Below are positions 11,201 through 19,007 of a stretch of 64,000 bases of DNA, piece after piece (position 1 is the first letter of the stretch; every line of letters starts with the position of its first letter). The translations under genes and the position numbers were made by a program. Source of the DNA: Strongyloides papillosus (lineage: Eukaryota; Nematoda; Chromadorea; Rhabditida; Strongyloididae); the NCBI GenBank assembly GCA_005656395.1, contig SRSI01000046.1:1381103-1445102 (forward strand). Reading direction: 5' to 3'. The notes beneath the pieces are model-generated. The model was not told the origin of the DNA and did no database searches. It worked only from the letters and a program-made list of their open reading frames with translations.

Positions 11201-12405
11201 AAAGTTGACTTGTATCCATTCTCCGAATTCTTTGTGCATTTGACGAGCACCGGCAACGTTACATCTTCACCAAGACCCTTCACCTCACTTCTATTCAACA
11301 AAATCAGCTTTAATCTTTCATCAAGATCCATTGGTTCCACGTAATTCAACTTTGATTCCTCTTTAGTCTCTTTAACTTCACATAGCTTTGACTGAATGAA
11401 AGGTTCTACCTTCCCTTTCTTCGGACATTCATATCTCTTGTGTCCCTGTTCACCACATCCAAAACATGACAGGACGTTCCTAACCTTGCCCTTCTCATCA
11501 TATCGCTTCCCCAAATGATTCTCATGGCGGTTATGGATTCCAGTGACTTTCTTTCTCTGAAGACCTCGTTCCTTCCTTCTCTTAAAATGATCATTGGTTG
11601 ATACCAGTGCAGATATCAACTCTGAAGACGATCTCCACTCTTGACTGGTGGCCTTATTCCATAACGTGTCCCAATCTTCTACCTCTCTCTCAATGCGGTT
11701 ACACTGTGCTTCTATAATCGCTTCTTCAGATGCATTTGACTGCGATTTCCTTACCAACTCAGCAAGCTCCTTCAATTGCTCCTCAAACCCAGGCGCCATT
11801 GGATCCACCTTGAAATTCTTCAATTTTGATTTGATCGTTGATCTTGCTAGTTGCCCATCGTAGCGACCCTTAAGAAAGTCACAAATGCCTTTGTACGTGG
11901 ACTCCGGCTTCTTCTCCATCTCCTTCTCAATGCTCATAACGATTTCATCACATACCAAAGTCATCAATACCAGCACTTTCTCTTCTTCAACTGTCTTTTG
12001 AAGAGTCATTGCTCTTCCCAACCGATTCAACCAAGGTCCAATGTCTTCACTGACATCTTCAAACATTTTCACTTTCCCTATGTAATCTGGCATCTCTTCA
12101 ATTACTTTTACTATCACAGATGCGGTCTCTTCGTTCTTTAACACAATCTCCACGTCAACCAGTTTGTCTTTGTCGTCACCAAAGCTCTCCCCAATCACCG
12201 GCTTTCCGAGTCCCAACTTTTCCACTAGTGTATCCTTCACAACAGCGACTCTCTTCTTCTCACTCAAACTCGCGAATGTAATAAGTTCTTCCAAAACTTC
12301 TTCTCCAAGATCCTCGTATCCAATAGTTGTCTGCAGCTCCTCTAGCACAGCTTCCACAACTCCCTTGATTTCCTGTCTCTGTACAGCACTTGACAAATCT
12401 GACAT
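8287..12405 (-). CDS. Gag-Pol polyprotein of gypsy element A, intact
   Basis: One uninterrupted 1372-residue frame. The Gag part (~1-310) is helical and acidic, ending in a CCHC knuckle (CFGCGEQGHKRYEC, ~314-327). The aspartic protease motif is LIDGGANKT (~402), with Gly in place of the usual Thr/Ser after the Asp. The RT has CLDARPINQ (~618) and YIDDLL (~715). RNase H has LFTDAS (~865), YSDHKPL and ELADSLSRA. Integrase shows the HHCC finger (HDQLGHPSYERS ... CEVCARL, ~1050-1095), then Asp (QMDLIGP), Asp (FTSDKAKSF) and Glu (ALIERTFR). No envelope ORF follows. The order PR-RT-RH-IN places it in Ty3/gypsy. The ATG at 12405 is the first in the frame and lies 73 nt from the LTR edge. Confidence 0.95.
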   Translation of the reverse strand: MSDLSSAVQRQEIKGVVEAVLEELQTTIGYEDLGEEVLEELITFASLSEKKRVAVVKDTLVEKLGLGKPVIGESFGDDKDKLVDVEIVLKNEETASVIVKVIEEMPDYIGKVKMFEDVSEDIGPWLNRLGRAMTLQKTVEEEKVLVLMTLVCDEIVMSIEKEMEKKPESTYKGICDFLKGRYDGQLARSTIKSKLKNFKVDPMAPGFEEQLKELAELVRKSQSNASEEAIIEAQCNRIEREVEDWDTLWNKATSQEWRSSSELISALVSTNDHFKRRKERGLQRKKVTGIHNRHENHLGKRYDEKGKVRNVLSCFGCGEQGHKRYECPKKGKVEPFIQSKLCEVKETKEESKLNYVEPMDLDERLKLILLNRSEVKGLGEDVTLPVLVKCTKNSENGYKSTLALIDGGANKTSVTYNLAEAMGWKVDELDEVKVGLAGNVEGTLKKGHQMKLMPIQGGFDVDLWVCVETTRRRDERYGITLGTDFLDMKGVTVHHGQNKMTIGDKLYHGVSHKDWERWRTMEERKKLKELLISTHSTVFGGDNEPCVIEVPKFQFSEREVPKHPLFSVKPEMREAVQEQIESWKRQGIVAPCLWPHSVLNLIAVPKPSPVNKHGIRLCLDARPINQITCRFEYPIPAIDDILQKHKGHKWYTVIDCSQYFLQLKIRDEDMPYLSFKDMKGRVMMFQRLPFGTKNASSYAQRVTDFLIENTCASGYIDDLLISMDSTLEHHAMEVAKLLSNMEAMRVKANHEKFKFAEKEVLVLGHHLDEMGSRPNEDAIKAWREYETPRSWKAVRRFTGGVTYFKSHIPGLSIHLNDLYAVENRREKFVWTKELDESFMKAKEAVCKAMRTYRIDDSKPLMLFTDASQEKVAAALVQKTGNEEDSYVPTAFFSKILPKRIKPLPAIVIETRAIQQAILHLSKVIGGREVIIYSDHKPLTTCKKPSENIEVEMLMQEVARRGMRILYRKGSKNELADSLSRATCKSLKVSEEDRIVQTLKLWRTLYDKENDEGDSIEETIDVVDEGVVSEKIKEVPEEIKKVFQRYHDQLGHPSYERSFIMVDKELGKLGKSISRKKVRKMYREFLKQCEVCARLRERRKDREGNLGRHEKLSLEAMDELQMDLIGPVKGRVNDYQHVLGIVDRATRYLFLINLRTKSTDEIYRKLMERVVRIFGMPRIFTSDKAKSFEGLKNKGIPISFGCAHHHESQALIERTFRTIEKCFKAMALQMNESSWDNLTAMVCLNYNLSHHTVLRERPAKLFLGYVPRQFFEDGEDVSNKYDYSLERQNEIEKARRVSYEILKALQESPTPMEKEFRIGQKVKMKEATRNQTKFEPSQVYVITEVKPPYVYLKVEGTRGRPLKRHMKDIVLVY

Positions 12406-12477
12406 ACAAAACCCGTCAGATCTAAACTTACTCTTCTCGTTGGCTCACCCTCCAGTAATAGGGCTTCGTAAAGAAGA

Positions 12478-12584
12478 GTAATAAAAATTTATTGAGTGGT
12501 GTTACCCACATAATTCAACGTGTATAAATAATAAAATTTATATTCAAATTACAATAATAATATTTATATTTATTTCTAATAGTC
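12478..12584 (-). repeat. 5' LTR of element A, proximal part (split by element B)
   Basis: 107 bp of the 129-bp LTR. The remaining 22 bp are at 16665-16686, beyond element B. The last five bases (TAGTC, 12580-12584) are duplicated at 16660-16664, as expected for a 5-bp LTR-element target duplication. Confidence 0.92.
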
Positions 12585-12739
12585 TGTTATGATTTGTCAT
12601 TAAGGTTTCTAGATTTTGAGAAACCGACATTATAAGATAAAAGGGAAAAACTATTTATTTGATCAAATACAATAATTAAATAATAATAAATGATACAATA
12701 ATTTGAATAATGGATTATTCAAATTGTTATTTTATCACA
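12585..12739 (-). repeat. 3' LTR of element B (155 bp)
   Basis: Same sequence as 16505-16659, TG...CA ends, followed inward by the polypurine tract. Confidence 0.95.
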
Positions 12740-12800
12740 TCCCTCCTTCAAGATCTTGACACTTCTATAACTTCGAGTATGTTTTTTTCCAAATCTATCT

Positions 12801-15800
12801 CTAATTATGTATGTATGGGGGGGACGGTTGTGTGAGAACAATGCATTGCTCGAATGTTCTATCTATATCAGGACGTCGCAAAAAGTATCCTTTTCGATTA
12901 ATTACCTTAGGTTTAAACTTTGTACTTTTATCTTGTACTTTCTCACCATCGTCATTTGTGTCACTAAATTTCTGTAGTGCTGTCTTTTTGTCTTTTTTAT
13001 AACTACTATTAAGTCTTTGTAAGCTCAATTCTAGCGCTTTCTTTTTACCTAGACAATGAAATTTAATTAATGCCTCTTTGAGAGAACGTACGCACCTTTC
13101 GGCATGTCCATTGGACTGGTGTTCGTATGCTAAACTATATGTCAATTTTATTTTATTTCTTGTGCAATAGTCTTTAAAATTTTTTGATATAAAACATTTT
13201 TGGTTATCTACTACTATATGTTCTATTTTATGTCTACTACGATGTTGCAAATTTTCTAATGTTTTTATTATGTTATTTGTATCTTGTTTTCTTACCCAAT
13301 TTGCTACTACCAATTGTGAATATGTATCAGTGAATAAAATAAACCAACTTTTGTAATATTCGTCATAACCTAGATCACCGTGAATTCTTTCTAATGGTTT
13401 TGATGTTTTGGCCCAACTACTATTTTTCGATCTTAATTTATTTGTTTTTAAGCATGTTTCGCAATCATCTATTATCGAATTTATCTCTTTAGTGATACCT
13501 GGACAGAAGTAAAGATTATTTATATGTGCTAGCGAATCAGTTTTACTTCTATGTAAGGGATGATGTATACTATTCACTAGGAGTTTGTACAATTTTTGTG
13601 GGATTACAATTCTACTCTTATTAACTACTAGGACATGATTTTTATTAAAAGATAGTTGTTTGAAGACTTTAGCAAATTTTCTTTCTTTATAGTTACTGCT
13701 TGGTACAAAGGTCGTATTATTATGCATGCATTTTATTATCTTCCTAATAACTGAGTCATTACATTGAAGTCTGCCTATATCTATCTCATCTAAAAATTTG
13801 TCTTCATTTAATTCTACGTTAATGACCTGATTGTCCTTAAATTCTTCTAACTTAGGTTCTTGTGAATCTTTCCAACCTGATCTACTTAAATAGTCCGCGA
13901 TTACATTAGACGAACCTTTTATATGGATGATCTCAATATTGTATTCTTGAATTAATAAGGCCCAACGTAGTAGTCGATTAGCTAGATTTGTCTTTGTAAA
14001 AAATGAGACTAATGGTGCGTGGTCAGTATAGATTTTTACTTTTGTGTGATATATGATATTTTTAAATCTCTTTAGCGCACTAACTAAACTCAGAGCTTCT
14101 AGGTCACTAATGTGATAGTTTTTTTCAGCACCTTGAAGGGCTCTACTGAAAAACATTATCGGTCGTAAGTGTTTTTCATAACGTTGCATGAGACATGCGC
14201 CTATACCACTGTAGCTCGCGTCAATGAATATACTAAATGGATTAGATCCATCAATCGCACCTTCTATATCTGGTTGTATAAGGGCATCTCCTTTTAGCAG
14301 GATCTCTTTAATTTTATTAAAAGCATTTAAACATTTACTATTAAAATCAAATTTTGTTTTATTATTTAAGCACAAGTATAAATCGGAAAGTAAAACAGCA
14401 CAATTAGGGATAAAGTTACGAAAATAATTAATAAATCCTAGATATGATTGTAACGTAGCATGATTTGTTGGAATTTCAAAATTTAAAATTTTTGCTTGTT
14501 TAACTTTATCAATCTTTACTCCTTCCGCACTAATGTCGAATCCTAAAAATGGTATTGTGCTTTTACAAAAATTTGATTTTGTTTTATTAATTTTTAGTTT
14601 ATACTTAATAACGCGTTTAAGTACTAGTTCTAAAACTTCTAAATGCTCGTGGACTGTTTTCGTTGCAATAAGAATATCATCTAGATAGACAAATACTACT
14701 TTACGTTGTATAAGATCCCTATACACTAATTCCATCATTCTCTCGAATTCAGCAGGTGATGTAGCTAAGCCAAACGGTAGTTTATTAAATTCGAATAAAC
14801 CATAGTCACAACTAAATGCGGTATACTGTTTGCTGCATTCAGTCAAACCTATTTGCCAGTAGCCTTTTGTGAGATCTAAATTTGTAAATACGGCTTTATC
14901 GTGCAGACTTTGTAACAATAACTGAATGTTAGGTAAGCTATATGCATCAAGTTTAATAATTCTATTTAATTTTCTATAGTCAACACATAATCTAACGTCA
15001 TCAGTACCTTTAGCAACTATTTGTAATGGTGCACTCCAAGGGGATGTTGAAGGCCGAATTATCTTATTCTTAAGCATTTCATCTAACTTCTTTTTTACTG
15101 ATTTTTGTAATGCCAATGGTGTTGGTCTTTTCTTCTCCCTAATTGGGGGGTGGTCTTTTACTATAATTTTATGTTTGAAGAAATTAGTTTCACTTATATC
15201 ATTATCATTTTTCGAGAACGCGACTTCATTTTCATGAAGAATTTTATCTAGTTCTATATCTACGTCTAGTTTATTTACTTCAGGTTTCATTAATGACATA
15301 AATTTATCGTAAATTTTTGGCGATTTAGTAATAATATTAGTACCTATAATTACATCATAACTAATGTTTTTAGCGACAAAAAGATCAAAATTCCGACTAT
15401 CTATATTTAGTGTAATTTTACCTAAGATATTCATAGAGTTGTTAGAAGCATCACGAATTTTTATAGTATCAAGTGACTCAATTTGAAGTTTGGATTTACA
15501 AACAAAACTACTATTAATTAAACTAACATTAGCTCCGCTATCTAATAAGCAGGAAGCAGGTAAATTATTAATATTAATTTTAATTATAGGTTTAATGCCT
15601 ATTTTATTTTTCTTGTTTATAAACTTACAGTCTGTTGTAAGACAGTATGCGTTGATTTCTACTTCTGAATTCTCCTCTGAATCTTTCTTCTTAATAGTAT
15701 TGATTTTCTTTGATTCTTTTTTAAACGTGGGTTTGAACGGCTTTCCTTCTTTTCTGAATACTTTCTTTTTACAATATGAATTTCTAGTTCTCTCCAAAAA

Positions 15801-16550
15801 CCATTTCTTTATTTTTTCTACACTACCATCTAACTCTCTTGCTTCTTTTCCTTTAGGAATGCCAGCCATAGTTTTGTTGAAGATTTCATGCAATAATTCA
15901 AAAATTTCGCCAGTACTGGGATCCCAATCATAGAGTTCTTTATACTTTTCCATTGCAGCTTCAACTCTTAGCAAGAACTTCAGTCCAACTTCCTTCTCCT
16001 GTGGCTCCATCTGTCTTAATTTTTGTTTAATTTGGGTAGATGTCAGGCGGCCTTCAGGTGGGTCGAGTTTGGTAATAATTGTTTCTTTAAGTTCATTCCA
16101 GCTTTCTTTTTTTGATTCTGGTACCGCATAGTATGCTAGTTTAGCAACACCTTTCAATTTACTTGGAAATATCTTTTCTCTATCTGAAGTGATTGAAGAT
16201 TCGAAGCGTTGAATAAAACCTCTAATATTTCCTTCTGAAAATGTCTCCTCGAAATTTTCTGTATTCTTCATTAACGATAAATTTATGAGTTGTTCCAGAG
16301 TCTCCGACAATCTGGAATCGTTTGGTCCGTTCTGGGAACCTTTGAGATCTGCATAATCTTTAGCCAGTGCCAATAGATGTTTGAGTACTACTTTTCCAGT
16401 AGCTGAGCCAGATCCTTCTACTAGTCTACACATTTCGGTGCAGTTTTTCAACAATGTTGATTTATGAATTCCTCCCTGTATACCGTACTCAGGTGGAACC
16501 TCCATGTTATGATTTGTCATTAAGGTTTCTAGATTTTGAGAAACCGACAT
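12801..16550 (-). CDS. Gag-Pol polyprotein of gypsy element B, intact, starting inside the LTR
   Basis: A single 1249-residue frame. The ATG at 16550 lies inside the 5' LTR (16659-16505), so the first ~15 codons are LTR-encoded; a second in-frame Met (MEVPP) begins at the LTR boundary. Gag is ~1-300 with a basic, Cys-poor end and no clear CCHC knuckle. The protease is CLLDSGANVSLI (~337). RT shows CVDYRKLNR, PFGLATSPAEF and YLDDILIA (~623). RNase H shows FIDASYSGIG (~777), YTDHAPL and ADYLSRSG. Integrase has an HHCC finger (~1000-1030), Asp (HGDLGYD ~1057), Asp (VVDNQKCF ~1112) and Glu (HQSNGHAERCVRSLK ~1147). No envelope gene is present. Everything needed for retrotransposition appears present. 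Confidence 0.95.
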   Translation of the reverse strand: MSVSQNLETLMTNHNMEVPPEYGIQGGIHKSTLLKNCTEMCRLVEGSGSATGKVVLKHLLALAKDYADLKGSQNGPNDSRLSETLEQLINLSLMKNTENFEETFSEGNIRGFIQRFESSITSDREKIFPSKLKGVAKLAYYAVPESKKESWNELKETIITKLDPPEGRLTSTQIKQKLRQMEPQEKEVGLKFLLRVEAAMEKYKELYDWDPSTGEIFELLHEIFNKTMAGIPKGKEARELDGSVEKIKKWFLERTRNSYCKKKVFRKEGKPFKPTFKKESKKINTIKKKDSEENSEVEINAYCLTTDCKFINKKNKIGIKPIIKININNLPASCLLDSGANVSLINSSFVCKSKLQIESLDTIKIRDASNNSMNILGKITLNIDSRNFDLFVAKNISYDVIIGTNIITKSPKIYDKFMSLMKPEVNKLDVDIELDKILHENEVAFSKNDNDISETNFFKHKIIVKDHPPIREKKRPTPLALQKSVKKKLDEMLKNKIIRPSTSPWSAPLQIVAKGTDDVRLCVDYRKLNRIIKLDAYSLPNIQLLLQSLHDKAVFTNLDLTKGYWQIGLTECSKQYTAFSCDYGLFEFNKLPFGLATSPAEFERMMELVYRDLIQRKVVFVYLDDILIATKTVHEHLEVLELVLKRVIKYKLKINKTKSNFCKSTIPFLGFDISAEGVKIDKVKQAKILNFEIPTNHATLQSYLGFINYFRNFIPNCAVLLSDLYLCLNNKTKFDFNSKCLNAFNKIKEILLKGDALIQPDIEGAIDGSNPFSIFIDASYSGIGACLMQRYEKHLRPIMFFSRALQGAEKNYHISDLEALSLVSALKRFKNIIYHTKVKIYTDHAPLVSFFTKTNLANRLLRWALLIQEYNIEIIHIKGSSNVIADYLSRSGWKDSQEPKLEEFKDNQVINVELNEDKFLDEIDIGRLQCNDSVIRKIIKCMHNNTTFVPSSNYKERKFAKVFKQLSFNKNHVLVVNKSRIVIPQKLYKLLVNSIHHPLHRSKTDSLAHINNLYFCPGITKEINSIIDDCETCLKTNKLRSKNSSWAKTSKPLERIHGDLGYDEYYKSWFILFTDTYSQLVVANWVRKQDTNNIIKTLENLQHRSRHKIEHIVVDNQKCFISKNFKDYCTRNKIKLTYSLAYEHQSNGHAERCVRSLKEALIKFHCLGKKKALELSLQRLNSSYKKDKKTALQKFSDTNDDGEKVQDKSTKFKPKVINRKGYFLRRPDIDRTFEQCIVLTQPSPPYIHN

Positions 16551-16659
16551 TATAAGATAAAAGGGAAAAACTATTTATTTGATCAAATACAATAATTAAA
16601 TAATAATAAATGATACAATAATTTGAATAATGGATTATTCAAATTGTTATTTTATCACA
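16505..16659 (-). repeat. 5' LTR of element B (155 bp)
   Basis: Same sequence as 12585-12739. It contains the Gag start codon (16550-16548). Confidence 0.95.
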
Positions 16660-16691
16660 TAGTCAAAATATTATAATTTGATTACATATAA

Positions 16692-17586
16692 ATTTTTAAA
16701 AATTAAAAAATATTTTTTTTCACTTAAAAAAATCGAAATTTTTTCAAAAAATTTTTTTCAATCAAATTAACTAAAAATCATTAAAAACAAGGAATTTGAT
16801 AATGATAACAAGGCATTCGATAGAAAAATGAGGAATTTGATGAAAAAATGAATTGACAGTAAAAAATAACCAAAAATGCTTACAAATCAAAACAAAGATG
16901 ACAGTCAAACATCCATTGAAGAGGATCTCGGTACTGATGGTCAACATCACTTAGATAGGCAGTCGAGTCCACCAGTTGCTTCACCAGTTAGAACAAGAAG
17001 AAGAACCAGGAATACTTAAGGTCTCATGGTTGCCCCTTAGTTTTCCTAATACTAATCAATTTTAACCCAACGGCCCTCTTTAGGGCCACCTATTATTAAA
17101 AAAAATTAATTGTAAAATTTCGTATATGTGGTGTGATAACGACGGCAGGGCCTTTTTCCTTTTAAAAAATTTACTGCAAATGTTAAAAAATACAAAAAAA
17201 TATGTTTATTAATTTTTATTCATACTTATAATACCGAAAAACTATAAAAAATCACTCGAAAATACAAATGCTGCACAAAAAAAATTTGCTGCAAATGTTT
17301 TAACATGCTTAAAAATATGTTTATTCATCGTTACCTATGCTTAAAATACCCTTTATTCCAAGAATATTCCATTAAAAAACAATTTGACGGTGGTCGCCCT
17401 TATTCCGAACTTTAGCCATTTTCACAATACTTACAACAAATCTGACAAGGAAAAAAGCACTTTATCCTTATTTATGCTGTGTTTTTATTTTTTATATACT
17501 TTTTATTATCGTTATATTTTTTTATCTTTGTCACTTTATGTTTTCTATTTATGTTGGTCATTATTTAAATTATATTTTATTTGTTG
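16692..17586. other. AT-rich region between element A and the Merlin element
   Basis: No well-supported gene. A 47-codon ORF (about 16876-17019, plus) ends in an Arg-rich tail (RTRRRTRNT) and could be a remnant exon. From about 17160 to 17370 there are two diverged copies of a ~115-bp unit, each starting near AAATTTRCTGCAAATGTT. A 21-bp match to the Twinkle exon lies at 17391-17411. Confidence 0.5.
17391..17411 (+). repeat. 21-bp exact inverted copy of part of the Twinkle-like exon
   Basis: These 21 bases are the exact reverse complement of 8037-8057, which code WSPLFRT in the helicase exon. Downstream, the similarity fades. It may be a decayed duplicate of the exon; one short match cannot prove that. 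Confidence 0.5.
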
Positions 17587-17594
17587 TTATTTTT

Positions 17595-19007
17595 GGTACT
17601 CTTCCTTTTCGGTAGGGCCATTTTTAAAATTATTTTTTTGTTAATAAAAAGTGGTAATATGATAAAATAGAGTAACTAATAATGATTATACAATACTTTC
17701 TCAGTGATAATGAGAAAAAATTTTTTAAATTTTTAATATCTTTGAGGCATAAATAACTGATAACGCACACTGGTCATTTTGGTAGTATATACCTCTATTA
17801 AGTCACTAAAAATTTTGGAAATTAAGATGGGAAAAGTGATAATATGATAAAGGTAATTGATCTAAAATGATAAAATGGTACTTTCTCAATGATAATGAGA
17901 AGAAAATCCAAAAAATAAAATAATTTTAAAGCATAAATAACCAAAGAAATCACTTTAATAAGTTCGTTCGTTTTATTACGCTAAATTTAATCATGTCTAT
18001 CAATTTGTGGAATCTACCAGCAACTGAAGAAGATGACATTGCCTTTTTGCAAGAACATGGTCTTTTACCAAAAGAGAGAATTTGTCCTGAAGGACACCAA
18101 ATGAAGCTCTATGTAGGGCAAAGAATTCAATAGAATTGCAATTTGCGCACCTGCCGCAAAAAAATAGCAGTGAAACATGGCACATGGTTTAGTGATAGCA
18201 GACTGGAGTTTGTAACTGCAATCAGGTTCATCTATTGCTGGAGTGAGGAGCTTGTCTCCATCAATTTTTGTGAGAAACAGCTCCAAATAAGCCACAATAC
18301 ATCAGTGGACTGGTGCAATTTCATGATGGAGATGTGTGTGGGTTCAATGGAGCATCTGGAGGCCCAGAAAATAGGAGGACCGGGAAGAATTGTGGAGATA
18401 GATGAGTCCCTCTTCAGTAAGAGGAAGAATCACTGTGGTCGAGTCCTACCGCCAGTATGGATTTTCGGAGGAGTATGCCGTGAAACTGGTGAGTGTTTCC
18501 TACAAGCAGTTCCGAACAGGGGATTCAAGACACTCACCAGTGTCATTTTGGAGAGAATTGAAGAAGGCTCAACGATTTATTCGGATTGCTGGAGGTCGTA
18601 CAAGACCAGTGAACTTGAGGCTCAGGGTTTCGAGCATTTCAGAGTTAACCACAAATATAACTTTGTGGACCCTGAGTCTGGAGCTCACACCCAGACAGTA
18701 GAAAGAATGTGGGGCAGTGCGAAATGGAGGAATAAGAAACAGAGAGGTACAGATAGAAATATGCTGGATAGTTATCTTGCCGAGTTCATCTGGCGAAAAA
18801 ATAATAGAGAAAATGACCTTTTCATAAAGGCGCTTCAAGATATTGCTGCATTGTGGCCTCCAGAGGTAAAAATTAAAAAGGAGGAAAAGTGAATCTTGTA
18901 AAAAACATTTTCCTCTATTTATATAGATAATAAAAATTTAAAAATTTTTTTTTTTAATATTCAAAAATAATAATTTAAAAATGGCCCTACCGAAAAGGAA
19001 GAGTACC
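17595..19007 (+). mobile_element. Merlin-family DNA transposon (1413 bp)
   Basis: Perfect 34-bp terminal inverted repeats (17595-17628 and 18974-19007, starting GGTACTCTTCCTTTTC) flanked by an 8-bp target duplication TTATTTTT (17587-17594 and 19008-19015). The 8-bp duplication and the IS1016/ISXO2-like transposase identify Merlin. The 5' non-coding part contains two diverged copies of a ~120-bp unit (about 17650-17770 and 17838-17955), each with ACTTTCTCARTGATAATGAG. Confidence 0.95.
17993..18892 (+). pseudogene. Merlin transposase with one in-frame stop
   Basis: A DDE transposase of the IS1016/ISXO2 type, which cuts and pastes its own element. From the ATG at 17993 the frame runs 46 codons to TAG (18131-18133) and then stays open to TGA at 18890-18892: about 300 codons with a single interruption. 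The N-terminal part holds a CPEGH...CNLRTCRKK zinc-finger-like segment, and the stop falls inside it. The catalytic acidic residues are visible: EIDESLFSKRK, YSDCWRSYK and TQTVERMWGSAKWR. A stop at a position where the family usually has Trp suggests a single G-to-A change. This copy is probably inactive, but its perfect ends mean it could still be mobilised in trans. Confidence 0.93.

Larger units (their letters stand above)
12585..16659 (-). mobile_element. Ty3/gypsy LTR retrotransposon B, nested in the LTR of A
   Basis: A 4075-bp element with 155-bp LTRs (12585-12739 and 16505-16659) that I read as identical along their whole length, TG...CA ends, and a 5-bp duplication TAGTC. A polypurine tract (minus GAAGGAGGGA, 12741-12750) abuts the 3' LTR. 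The sequence right after the 5' LTR begins TGGAGGTTCCACCT, a possible primer binding site that is also coding. Identical LTRs plus an intact frame indicate a very recent insertion, younger than A. Confidence 0.95.
8149..16686 (-). mobile_element. Ty3/gypsy LTR retrotransposon A (with element B nested in its 5' LTR)
   Basis: Minus-strand gypsy element flanked by a 5-bp target duplication TATAA (8144-8148 and 16687-16691). The LTRs are only 129 bp: 8149-8277 on the left, and on the right 12478-12584 continued at 16665-16686, because element B (12585-16659) sits inside it. Comparing the two LTRs by eye shows two substitutions. A polypurine tract (minus AATGGGGGAG) abuts the 3' LTR at 8279-8288. 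A TGG-starting candidate primer site lies about 22 nt inside the 5' LTR. Without B the element is about 4.46 kb. The single long frame is intact, so the element looks young. Confidence 0.93.

Noticed and set aside
8037..17411. A 9.4-kb DNA transposon with 21-bp inverted ends
   Set aside because: The left copy is in frame within the Twinkle-like exon and codes for conserved residues, there is no target duplication, and the interior is fully explained by the LTR elements.
17384..17644. 86-residue ORF rich in Phe, Tyr and Leu
   Set aside because: Low-complexity AT-rich translation that crosses the Merlin terminal repeat.
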